The notes: generated by a model from the letters alone, not told the origin. DNA of 5,492 nucleotides from Clostridia bacterium (GCA_017560175.1 JAFYOK010000188.1:1-5492), one strand, 5' to 3'. Numbered from the stretch's first letter, positions 1 through 5,492 are shown. Numbers and translations: made by a program.

Positions 1-156
1 AAAGAAGGGGTCTCCGTCTGCAGTAACATAAAGATCAGGCGGACCGGTCAGAAGGTTGGAATGATCGGTATACATCATCCGAATCATGCCGCCGAGAACC
101 AGAAAGGCCAGCAGCAGAGCAACAATGGGGAAGAGTTTTTCTTTAAAGTCACGCAT
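1..156 (-). CDS. N-terminal part of an unrecognised membrane-anchored protein (partial)
   Basis: On the minus strand an ATG at 156-154 opens a frame that stays open for 52 codons to the window edge, so the C-terminus is missing. The start is supported by a strong ribosome binding site (AAAGGAG, complement of 165-171) 8 bases upstream. The protein begins with a short charged stretch (MRDFKEK), followed by a hydrophobic segment of about 17 residues (roughly 9-25) and then R26. The following residues are polar with several Pro, Gly and Asp (e.g. GPPDLYVTADGDP). This pattern fits a signal-anchor or uncleaved signal peptide with an exported or extracytoplasmic domain. I see no AXA-type cleavage site or lipobox cysteine. 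I do not recognise the family and assign no function. It is transcribed divergently from valS and has its own promoter candidate. The reading frame is likely real because of the ribosome binding site, promoter and N-terminal topology together. Confidence 0.72.
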   Translation of the reverse strand, partial: MRDFKEKLFPIVALLLAFLVLGGMIRMMYTDHSNLLTGPPDLYVTADGDPFF

Positions 157-204
157 ATAAGACACTCCTTTCAGGGGATTTGTTTCTACATAATTCTTAT
201 ATAA

Positions 205-233
205 ATAATAGCATACAGTTCTGCGCTTTACCA
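205..233 (-). promoter_or_regulatory. Candidate extended -10 promoter for the minus-strand membrane protein gene
   Basis: Read on the minus strand, TGGTAA (complement of 228-233) lies 17 bases upstream of TATTAT (complement of 205-210). The -10 is preceded by TGC, giving the extended -10 pattern TGnTATTAT. The -35 matches consensus at only three of six positions, which is usual when an extended -10 is present. The predicted RNA start would be around 198, about 40 bases before the ATG. It is an inference from motif and spacing only. Confidence 0.5.
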
Positions 234-286
234 TAGGGGGGTGAAAGTTTACAATTTCTTTAAAGAGTGCCGCAGGACGGTATTTC

Positions 287-315
287 TTGACAAAATGTCC
301 CCTTATGACTATAAT
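287..315 (+). promoter_or_regulatory. Consensus sigma-A promoter of the T-box-valS-folC unit
   Basis: TTGACA (287-292) and TATAAT (310-315) are separated by exactly 17 bases, a perfect match to the housekeeping sigma-A consensus in both boxes and in spacing. The expected RNA start is about 322, which is just where the first pairing strand of the T-box leader begins. A strong promoter fits a system in which control is exerted after initiation, by termination in the leader. Confidence 0.93.
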
Positions 316-321
316 TAAACC

Positions 322-586
322 AAATAGCGTAGATGAGGAGTAGTATGCCCATACCCGATGCAGAGAGAGGACGCGGCTTGGTGTAAGCGTTCGTGAGGGT
401 GGGGAAGAAGGTCGCCTCGGAGCTGCGGTGCCGAAAGAGATCGAGTAAGCATTGCCGTATGGCTGCGTTAAAGCCGAAGGGGTCAGAGCGCCCCGGAGTG
501 CGCATGAGTTCATGCGAATATGGGTGGTACCGCGGATTTTACTGATTCGTCCCGTAGCAGAAGTTTCTGCTGCGGGCTATTTTTTT
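322..586 (+). promoter_or_regulatory. T-box riboswitch leader, valine-type (specifier GTC)
   Basis: This untranslated leader senses uncharged tRNA-Val and controls readthrough into valS. The diagnostic T-box sequence lies at 521-535 (TGGGTGGTACCGCGG). The antiterminator can form by GGG 522-524 pairing with CCC 551-553 and GCG 532-534 with CGT 548-550, leaving the seven-base bulge TGGTACC that binds the tRNA acceptor end. Stem I can be folded by hand: TAGC 325-328 with GCTG 422-425, then GAGG 335-338 with CCTC 415-418. The specifier loop follows, with AGTAGTA (339-345) on the 5' side and GTC (411-413) on the 3' side. Above it CCC/ACCC (348-356) pairs with GGGTGGGG (397-404), then comes the AGAGAG bulge (362-367). 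The apical helix is GGACGC 369-374 with GCGTTC 387-392, and its loop contains TTGGTGTAA. Stem II and the IIA/B region (about 426-475) and Stem III (CGCATG 501-506 with CATGCG 511-516) follow. GTC is a valine codon, matching the downstream gene. Stem boundaries are approximate. Confidence 0.96.
551..586 (+). terminator. T-box regulated intrinsic terminator upstream of valS
   Basis: CCCGTAGCAG (551-560) pairs with CTGCTGCGGG (567-576) over ten base pairs, one of them T-G, around a six-base loop. A run of seven T follows at 580-586. The CCC at 551-553 is shared with the antiterminator, so the two structures are mutually exclusive. This is the expected off state when tRNA-Val is charged. Confidence 0.94.
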
Positions 587-637
587 ATAAAAAACAGACC
601 CAATGCAAAATGAATGCTTCCATATAAATACCTTAAA

Positions 638-643
638 AAGGAG
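638..643 (+). promoter_or_regulatory. Ribosome binding site that sets the valS start
   Basis: AAGGAG at 638-643 lies 10 bases before the ATG at 654. The in-frame ATG at 603 has no comparable site. The 17 codons it would add include a TTA leucine codon (633-635), a codon absent from the rest of valS, so the start at 654 is preferred. Confidence 0.85.
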
Positions 644-653
644 AGATTCTCAA

Positions 654-3293
654 ATGAACGAGAGACATGAGCTGCCCAAGACTTATGACCCCCACGTCAC
701 CGAAGACGCGCTGTATAAGTTCTGGGAAGAAAACGGCTATTTCCATGCCGAGATCGATGAAAACAAGACACCTTATACCATTATGCTGCCCCCTCCCAAT
801 GTTACAGGTCAGCTGCACATGGGTCACGCCTTTGACAACACCCTGCAGGATATTCTGATCCGTACAAAGCGTATGCAGGGCTATGCCGCTCTGTGGATGC
901 CCGGTACCGACCATGCCGGTCTGGCTACACAGATCAAGGTCGAAGAGATCCTGCGCGAAAAGGGCGAGACACGCTTTGACTACGGCCGCGAGAAGTTCCT
1001 CGACCTGTGCTGGCAGTGGAAGGAGCAGTACGGCTCCCGTATCCTCAACCAGCTGCGCAAGCTGGGCTCTTCCTGCGACTGGGATCGTCTGCGCTTCACC
1101 TTCGACGAAGGTATGCGTGAGGCTGTTGAAGAGGTCTTTGTCAACCTCTACAACAAGGGCCTGATCTACAAGGGCTACCGCAGCGTTAACTGGTGCCCCC
1201 ACTGCGCAACTGCTCTGTCCGATGTTGAGGTCGAGTTCGAAGAGCAGCCCGGCCATCTGTGGCACATCCGCTACCCCATCGAGGGCAGCGAGAATGAATA
1301 TATCGTCATCGCTACAACCCGTCCCGAGACCATGATGGGCGACAGCGGTATCGTTGTCCATCCCGAGGACGAGCGCTACATGCACCTGGTTGGCAAGAAC
1401 GCCATCCTGCCTCTGATGAATCGTCCCATTCCCATCCGTGCCGACGAGTATGTTGAGCGCGAGTTCGGTACCGGCTGTGTCAAGGTCACACCCTGCCACG
1501 ACCCCAACGACTTCGAGATCGGCAACCGTCATCAGCTGGAGTTCATCAACATCTTCAATAACGATGCTACCGTCAACGAAAACGGCGGCAAGTATGTCGG
1601 CCTGACCCGCGAGGCTGCCCGTAAGGCTGTCGTCAAGGATCTGGAAGAGCAGGGCTACCTGGTCAAGACCGAAGAGTATAAGCACAACGTTGGTACCTGC
1701 CAGCGCTGCCATACAACCGTTGAGTCGATGGCTTCCACCCAGTGGTTCGTCAAGATGGGCCCCCTGGCTGAGCCTGCCATCGAGGTCGTTAAGAACGGCG
1801 AAGTCAAGTTCGTTCCCGAGCGCTTCTCCAAGACCTATATGAACTGGATGGAAAACATCCGTGACTGGTGCATTTCCCGTCAGATCTGGTGGGGTCACAG
1901 AATCCCTGCTTACTACTGCGAGAAGTGCGGCCATATGGTCGTCTGCAAGGGCGGCGCTCCTGCCACCTGCGAAAAGTGCGGCCATGACCACTTCCGCCAG
2001 GAAGAGGATGCGCTGGACACATGGTTCAGCTCGGCGCTGTGGCCCTTCGCTACTCTGGGCTGGCCCCACAAGACACCCGAACTGGATTATTTCTATCCTA
2101 CAAATGTTCTGGTCACCGGCTATGACATCATCTTCTTCTGGGTTGCTCGTATGATCTTCTCCGGCATGGAGAACATGAACGAAAAGCCCTTCTCCGATGT
2201 CTTTATCCACGGTATCATCCGTGACAACCAGGGCCGCAAGATGTCCAAGTCTCTGGGCAACGGCGTTGATCCCCTGGAGATCATCAACCAGTACGGCGCC
2301 GACGCTCTGCGCTTCACGCTGGTTACAGGCATCGGCCCCGGCAATGACGCACGTTTCTACACCGAGCGCGTCGAAGCCAACCGTAACTTTGCAAACAAGA
2401 TCTGGAACGCATCCCGCTTCGTCCTGATGAACCTGACCGTCGAGGAGAACAAGCTGCCCGACGAGCTGTCCATCGAGGATAAGTGGATCCTGACCCGTTA
2501 CAACCAGCTGGTCAAGGAAGTTACCGAAAACATCGATAAGTACGAGCTGGGCATTGCCGCCGATAAGCTCTACAGCTTTATCTGGGATACATTCTGCGAT
2601 TGGTACATCGAGCTGTCCAAGATCCGCCTGAACGACAAGGAAAATGTCAAGGCCAACGAGAATGCACAGCGCGTCCTCATCCATGTCCTGTCCGGCACAA
2701 TGCAGCTGCTGCATCCCTTCATGCCTTTCATCACCGAGTCGGTCTGGCAGGCTCTGCCCCATGACGGTGCTTCCATCATGGTTTCCCAGTGGCCTCAGGT
2801 CGACGAAAGCCTCATCTTTGAGGAAGAAGCTCGTCAGATGGAGCAGATCATGGAGGCCATTCGTGCCATCCGTAACCGCCGCGCCGAGATGAACGTACCT
2901 CCCTCGAAGAAGGCTGAGCTGATCATTGCTACACAGCATGCCGATATGTTCGGCAGCGCCGAGTTCTTCTTCAAGAAGCTGGCTTCCGCCGGTGAGGTCA
3001 AGGTTCAGGCAGAAGCACCTGCCGATGCCGCTTCCATGGTTTCGGTCGTTACTTCCACAGCACAGCTCTATATGCCCATGAGCGACCTGGTCGATCTGGA
3101 GAAGGAGCTGGCTCGCCTCAATAAGGAGAAGGACAACGTTGTCGGTCAGATTGCCCGTATCGAAGGCAAGCTGAATAACCCCGGCTTTGTTGCCAAGGCT
3201 CCCGAAGCCGTTGTCAATGCCGAGCGCCAGAAGCTGGACAGCCTCAAGGAACATCTCAGCAAGCTGGAAGTTTCCATCGGTAACATCAAATGA
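654..3293 (+). CDS. valS: Valine--tRNA ligase (valyl-tRNA synthetase)
   Basis: A cytosolic class Ia aminoacyl-tRNA synthetase that joins valine to tRNA-Val using ATP and hydrolyses mischarged threonyl-tRNA-Val. The 879-residue length is normal for bacterial ValRS. Visible in order: the class I signature HMGH at 55-58 within PPPNVTGQLHMGHA; a first zinc knuckle (CPHC, 181-184); the inserted CP1 editing domain with TTRPET at 221-226 and GTGCVKVTPCHDPNDFE at 272-288; CQRC at 349-352, likely completing the first zinc site; a second zinc site CEKC...CEKC (C422, C425, C439, C442); DTWFSSALWP; KMSKS at 529-533; the anticodon-binding domain; and a charged C-terminal helical segment (about residue 808 to the end) that looks like the ValRS coiled coil. 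The start at 654 is chosen for its ribosome binding site. The T-box leader controls expression, and the stop overlaps folC. TTA, CTA and TCA codons are absent, fitting high expression. Two editing-motif positions differ from the usual consensus (see findings). Confidence 0.99.
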   Translation: MNERHELPKTYDPHVTEDALYKFWEENGYFHAEIDENKTPYTIMLPPPNVTGQLHMGHAFDNTLQDILIRTKRMQGYAALWMPGTDHAGLATQIKVEEILREKGETRFDYGREKFLDLCWQWKEQYGSRILNQLRKLGSSCDWDRLRFTFDEGMREAVEEVFVNLYNKGLIYKGYRSVNWCPHCATALSDVEVEFEEQPGHLWHIRYPIEGSENEYIVIATTRPETMMGDSGIVVHPEDERYMHLVGKNAILPLMNRPIPIRADEYVEREFGTGCVKVTPCHDPNDFEIGNRHQLEFINIFNNDATVNENGGKYVGLTREAARKAVVKDLEEQGYLVKTEEYKHNVGTCQRCHTTVESMASTQWFVKMGPLAEPAIEVVKNGEVKFVPERFSKTYMNWMENIRDWCISRQIWWGHRIPAYYCEKCGHMVVCKGGAPATCEKCGHDHFRQEEDALDTWFSSALWPFATLGWPHKTPELDYFYPTNVLVTGYDIIFFWVARMIFSGMENMNEKPFSDVFIHGIIRDNQGRKMSKSLGNGVDPLEIINQYGADALRFTLVTGIGPGNDARFYTERVEANRNFANKIWNASRFVLMNLTVEENKLPDELSIEDKWILTRYNQLVKEVTENIDKYELGIAADKLYSFIWDTFCDWYIELSKIRLNDKENVKANENAQRVLIHVLSGTMQLLHPFMPFITESVWQALPHDGASIMVSQWPQVDESLIFEEEARQMEQIMEAIRAIRNRRAEMNVPPSKKAELIIATQHADMFGSAEFFFKKLASAGEVKVQAEAPADAASMVSVVTSTAQLYMPMSDLVDLEKELARLNKEKDNVVGQIARIEGKLNNPGFVAKAPEAVVNAERQKLDSLKEHLSKLEVSIGNIK

Positions 3294-4567
3294 TGACCTA
3301 CGATGAGGCGCTGGCTTTCATCCATGGAGCCACTCGCGTTGGCGCCCGCGACGGCCATGCACGCATGGAGCGCGTCCTGGAGATCATCGGAGATCCTCAT
3401 CGCAAACTGAAGTTCATTCATGTGGCCGGTACCAACGGCAAGGGAAGTACCGCCACCATGACCGCCAATATTCTGACCCGTGCAGGCTACAAGACCGGCC
3501 TGTTCGTGTCTCCCTACGTCGTCGATTTTCGCGAGCGCATCCAGCTCTGCGGTCAGCTCATCCCTAAGGATGAGCTGGCTCGAGTTGTGACCGAGCTGCA
3601 GCCTGCCTTTGCGCAGGTCAAGGCCGAGATCGCCGAATGCACTGAATTTGAAACGGTCACGCTCATCGCCCTTTACTGGTATGCCCAGCAGGGCTGTGAC
3701 TATGTCGTTCTGGAAGCCGGTATCGGCGGCCTGACCGACAAGACCAATGTCATCCCTGCACCGGCTGTCGCTGTTCTGACCTCCATCTCCTTCGATCATG
3801 TACAGATCCTGGGCGATACCCTGGAGGCTATCGCTTCCAATAAAGCAGGCATCATCAAGTCGGGCAGCCATGCCGCCCTTTACTGCGATCTGCCCGAAGA
3901 GGCCAAGGCTGCCGTACTGGCCCATTGTGCCAAGGTCGGCGTTGAACCCAACATTCCCGATCTTACACAGTTGGAGATCGGTGCTGTTACAGGTACAGGT
4001 TCCGATTTCACCTATAAGGGCAGAAGCTATCATGTTCCCCTTATCGGCCGCCATCAGGTCTACAATACTCTGACCGTGCTGGCCGTCTGTGAGGAACTGG
4101 CCGCACAGGGTATCGAGTTGGCCTATGAGGACGTTCGTGCAGCCATTGCTGAGACTCGATTTGTCGGCCGCTGCGAGGTGCTGCGTGAAGATCCTCTCTG
4201 TATCATCGACGGTGCGCATAACATCGACGGCGCACAGGCCCTCTGCCGTGTCCTCGATGAGGTCATGACCGGCAAGCGCATCACACTGGTCATGGGTATG
4301 CTGGAGGATAAAGACTATAAAGAGTCGATCACCATGCTGGCATCCCGTGCGCACCGCTTCATTGCCGTTACTCCCGACAGCTATCGCAGTCTGGCAGCGG
4401 AAAAGACCGCTGAGATCGCATCGGCCGTCTGTGGCAATGTCACTGCCATGGACAAGCCTGCCGAAGGTGCACTCCATGCCCTTCGTACAGCAGAAGAGAA
4501 CGAGGTCATCATTGCCTGCGGTTCTCTCTATATGATCGGCGAAGTCAAGGAAGCGCTTCTGGGATAA
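3290..4567 (+). CDS. folC: Folylpolyglutamate synthase / probable dihydrofolate synthase
   Basis: A cytosolic Mur-ligase-family enzyme that adds glutamate to folates by an ATP-dependent acyl-phosphate mechanism. Many bacterial members also make dihydrofolate from dihydropteroate; the sequence alone does not settle whether this one does both. The 425 residues fit the family. Motifs: P-loop GTNGKGST at 47-54; the loop at 140-154 ending in DKTNVI; SISFDH at 165-170; NKAGIIK at 184-190, whose Lys185 aligns with the lysine expected to be carbamylated in Mur ligases; GRHQVYN at 253-259; GRCEV at 293-297; and DGAHN at 307-311, the family's C-terminal domain signature. The ATG at 3290 shares four bases (ATGA) with the valS stop. 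A second in-frame ATG at 3293 is equally possible. No clear ribosome binding site lies near either, so translation is probably coupled to valS. Like valS it lacks TTA, CTA and TCA codons. The valS-folC pair is conserved in many Firmicutes. Confidence 0.97.
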   Translation: MMTYDEALAFIHGATRVGARDGHARMERVLEIIGDPHRKLKFIHVAGTNGKGSTATMTANILTRAGYKTGLFVSPYVVDFRERIQLCGQLIPKDELARVVTELQPAFAQVKAEIAECTEFETVTLIALYWYAQQGCDYVVLEAGIGGLTDKTNVIPAPAVAVLTSISFDHVQILGDTLEAIASNKAGIIKSGSHAALYCDLPEEAKAAVLAHCAKVGVEPNIPDLTQLEIGAVTGTGSDFTYKGRSYHVPLIGRHQVYNTLTVLAVCEELAAQGIELAYEDVRAAIAETRFVGRCEVLREDPLCIIDGAHNIDGAQALCRVLDEVMTGKRITLVMGMLEDKDYKESITMLASRAHRFIAVTPDSYRSLAAEKTAEIASAVCGNVTAMDKPAEGALHALRTAEENEVIIACGSLYMIGEVKEALLG

Positions 4568-4577
4568 TTTTACAGAA

Positions 4578-4607
4578 TCGCCCGAAGTCGGCATAAAAAC
4601 AGAATAC
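4578..4607 (+). promoter_or_regulatory. Weak candidate sigma-H-type promoter for the spoIIA operon
   Basis: In Bacillus subtilis spoIIA is transcribed by sigma-H RNA polymerase with phosphorylated Spo0A. Here ACAGAATAC (4599-4607) matches the sigma-H -10 pattern RnnGAATww. The region where the -35 should lie (about 4580-4588, containing CCGAAG) is only a poor match to RnAGGAWWW. No good Spo0A box (TGNCGAA) was found: the best, at 4580-4586, matches four of six fixed positions. The terminator hairpin lies downstream of this candidate. Low confidence. Confidence 0.2.
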
Positions 4608-4613
4608 CGGTAT
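4604..4613. repeat. Perfect 10-base palindrome in the folC-spoIIAA gap
   Basis: ATACCGGTAT is an exact inverted repeat with no spacer, just before the terminator hairpin. It could be a protein-binding half-site pair, but a 10-base palindrome also arises by chance. No second copy was seen nearby. Confidence 0.3.
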
Positions 4614-4618
4614 ATTAC

Positions 4619-4652
4619 AATAGCCTCGGAATCATTCCGAGGCTATTTTTTT
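4619..4652 (+). terminator. Intrinsic terminator after folC
   Basis: AATAGCCTCGGAA (4619-4631) pairs perfectly with TTCCGAGGCTATT (4635-4647) around a three-base TCA loop (in practice probably a five-base loop with a 12-base-pair stem). A run of seven T follows at 4646-4652 and further T-rich sequence after it. It should end the valS-folC transcript. The left flank lacks an A-run, so it does not look bidirectional. It ends only 23 bases before the spoIIAA start. Confidence 0.93.
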
Positions 4653-4675
4653 ATTTTATCTACTGAGGTGTATCT

Positions 4676-4999
4676 ATGAAGATCAATTATACACTGACCG
4701 GCGGCATTCTGATCCTGTCGCCCGAAGGGGAACTGGATCATCATTGCGCCATGACCGACCTTGCCCGCATGCGGGAGCTGATCGAGGTCATGCTGCCGCC
4801 CAACGTCCTGCTCGATCTTGCCGCCATGCCCTTTACCGACAGTTCGGGTATTGCTGTGTTGATGAATCTTTATCGTGCGGCACGCAGGCTGGACAGCGGT
4901 TTTGCTATTGTCAATACTCAAAGTCAGCCGATGAAGGTCTTTCGGGCAGCAGGGCTGGATCGCATCTTATCCTTCAGAACAGAGGAGGTACATATCTGA
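4676..4999 (+). CDS. spoIIAA: Anti-sigma-F factor antagonist SpoIIAA
   Basis: A small cytosolic STAS-domain protein of the forespore sigma-F switch. Unphosphorylated SpoIIAA binds the SpoIIAB-sigma-F complex and frees sigma-F; SpoIIAB phosphorylates and inactivates it, and the phosphatase SpoIIE (not in this window) reactivates it. The 107 residues cover one complete STAS domain, slightly shorter than the B. subtilis protein. The N-terminal beta-strand segment with EGELDHH (17-23) and the signature TDSSGIAVLM (54-63) are present. Ser57 in DSSG aligns with the phosphorylated serine. The ATG follows TGAGGTG (4664-4670) by 5 bases, a good ribosome binding site. The stop overlaps the spoIIAB start by one base. 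Unlike valS and folC it uses a TTA codon (4967-4969). The SpoIIAA identity, rather than a general RsbV-type antagonist, rests mainly on the adjacent spoIIAB. Confidence 0.95.
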   Translation: MKINYTLTGGILILSPEGELDHHCAMTDLARMRELIEVMLPPNVLLDLAAMPFTDSSGIAVLMNLYRAARRLDSGFAIVNTQSQPMKVFRAAGLDRILSFRTEEVHI

Positions 5000-5463
5000 T
5001 GGCTGTAAAATTAAGCGAAATCAACCGATTTTCCGTAAAATTTCCATCTAAGAGCACCAATGAAAGTTTTGCACGTTCCATGGCAGCTGCCTTTATTGCC
5101 CAGCTGGATCCTACGTTGGATGAATTGGGGGATGTCAAAACTGCGGTGTCCGAAGCGGTGACCAATGCCATCGTCCATGGCTATCGGGACAGCATCGGCG
5201 ATATCACTATGACGGTGCGGCTGTTGGAGCCCGACACGGTGGAGATCACCGTAGCCGACAAAGGCTGCGGCATTGCCGATGTTCCGGCGGCGCGGGAGCC
5301 GCTGTTCACCACAGGGGGAGCCGAACGGTCAGGCATGGGCTTTACCATTATGGAAAGTTTCATGGATAGCCTAAGAGTGCGATCGGCACCGGGAAAAGGA
5401 ACGAGCATTACCATGCGGAAGCGGCTCAATACCCGACGGTATATTTCCGGTGGCAGCCGTTGA
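4999..5463 (+). CDS. spoIIAB: Anti-sigma-F factor / serine kinase SpoIIAB
   Basis: A GHKL-fold ATPase that binds and inhibits sigma-F and phosphorylates SpoIIAA on serine, keeping sigma-F silent before asymmetric division. Its 154 residues are close to the B. subtilis length. Visible motifs: RSMAAAF at 26-32; the N-box EAVTNAIVHGY at 52-62, with Glu52 as likely catalytic base and Asn56 as Mg-ATP ligand; the G1 box DKGCGI at 87-92; the lid and G2 box ERSGMGFTIMESFMD at 109-123, very typical of SpoIIAB; and GKGTSITM at 132-139. The ATG at 4999 overlaps the spoIIAA TGA by one base and is served by AGGAGGT at 4983-4989, inside the end of spoIIAA. TTA (5011), CTA (5371) and TCA (5329) codons occur, unlike in valS/folC. 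Its stop overlaps the probable sigF start. Confidence 0.98.
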   Translation: MAVKLSEINRFSVKFPSKSTNESFARSMAAAFIAQLDPTLDELGDVKTAVSEAVTNAIVHGYRDSIGDITMTVRLLEPDTVEITVADKGCGIADVPAAREPLFTTGGAERSGMGFTIMESFMDSLRVRSAPGKGTSITMRKRLNTRRYISGGSR

Positions 5464-5492
5464 GCCGATCTTCGGAAGAGACCGCACGGCTG
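5460..5492 (+). CDS. sigF: Probable start of sporulation sigma factor F (partial)
   Basis: A TTG at 5460-5462 overlaps the spoIIAB stop in the arrangement TTGA and opens a frame of 11 codons (M)SRSSEETARL to the window end. The SEETARL stretch resembles the start of the first helix in sporulation sigma factors, and spoIIAA-spoIIAB-sigF is the standard order, so sigF is expected here. No ATG lies in this frame nearby. GGTGG at 5449-5453, 6 bases upstream, could serve as a modest ribosome binding site. The alternative is a GTG at 5450 in another frame (MAAVEPIFGRDRTA), which looks less sigma-like. Expression is probably coupled to spoIIAB. The product would be the first forespore-specific sigma factor. 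Identity rests on context, since only 33 bases are visible. Confidence 0.55.
   Translation, partial: MSRSSEETARL

Noticed and set aside
138..265. An 11-base direct repeat TTTCTTTAAAG at 138-148 and 255-265
   Set aside because: One copy is inside the minus-strand coding region and the sequence is simple and AT-rich, so chance similarity is the simplest explanation.
260..505. An 81-codon minus-strand frame in the leader region
   Set aside because: It lies across the structured T-box RNA and the valS promoter, which explain the sequence fully. No ribosome binding site or recognisable protein feature.
603..653. An N-terminal extension of ValS from the ATG at 603
   Set aside because: There is no ribosome binding site before 603 and it contains a TTA codon not used elsewhere in valS. 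A good AAGGAG precedes the ATG at 654, where a typical ValRS N-terminus begins.
633..3254. A very long (873-codon) open frame on the minus strand opposite valS
   Set aside because: It is in exact codon register with valS, so it stays open simply because valS uses no TTA, CTA or TCA codons. It has no ribosome binding site or recognisable domain. It ends at the TTA at 633-635, just upstream of the true valS start.
3146..4594. A 482-codon open frame on the minus strand opposite folC
   Set aside because: Same cause: it is in codon register with folC and reflects its codon bias. No protein family features were seen.
4744..4998. Extension of the spoIIAB frame upstream to 4744, overlapping spoIIAA
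   Set aside because: The extra residues are an out-of-frame reading of spoIIAA. The ATG at 4999 has a strong ribosome binding site and gives the normal SpoIIAB length.

Overview
The window looks like an ordinary core-genome segment of an endospore-forming, Gram-positive Clostridia-type bacterium (Bacillota). The evidence is a tRNA-sensing T-box leader in front of valS, the valS-folC order common in Firmicutes, and a sporulation-specific spoIIA operon directly downstream. The coding sequence looks moderately GC-rich and favours C/G-ending codons, which fits an Oscillospiraceae/Ruminococcaceae-like gut clostridium. That family-level placement is inference.

Layout. Positions 1-156 (minus strand) hold the first 52 codons of an unrecognised membrane-anchored protein whose 3' end lies outside the window. 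Positions 157-321 are a divergent promoter region, with a minus-strand extended -10 promoter candidate and a perfect consensus sigma-A promoter on the plus strand. About 322-586 is a complete T-box leader whose Stem I specifier can be read as GTC (valine), ending in an antiterminator/terminator switch. valS follows (start taken at 654), overlapped by folC. A strong intrinsic terminator closes this transcription unit at about 4619-4652. Only 23 bases after its T-run, spoIIAA begins, followed by spoIIAB and probably the first 11 codons of sigF starting at a TTG.

How the genes work together. Uncharged tRNA-Val should stabilise the antiterminator and allow transcription of valS (valyl-tRNA synthetase) and the coupled folC (folate polyglutamylation). 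In the second operon, SpoIIAB is a kinase and anti-sigma factor that holds sigma-F inactive. Unphosphorylated SpoIIAA releases sigma-F in the forespore.

I found no CRISPR array, insertion sequence, tRNA/rRNA gene or defence system, and nothing that amounts to a new biological system. The points most worth a second look are the terminator placed almost on top of the spoIIAA start, the sharp codon-use change between valS/folC and the sporulation genes, residue variants in the ValRS editing domain, divergent FolC motifs, and the probable TTG start of sigF.
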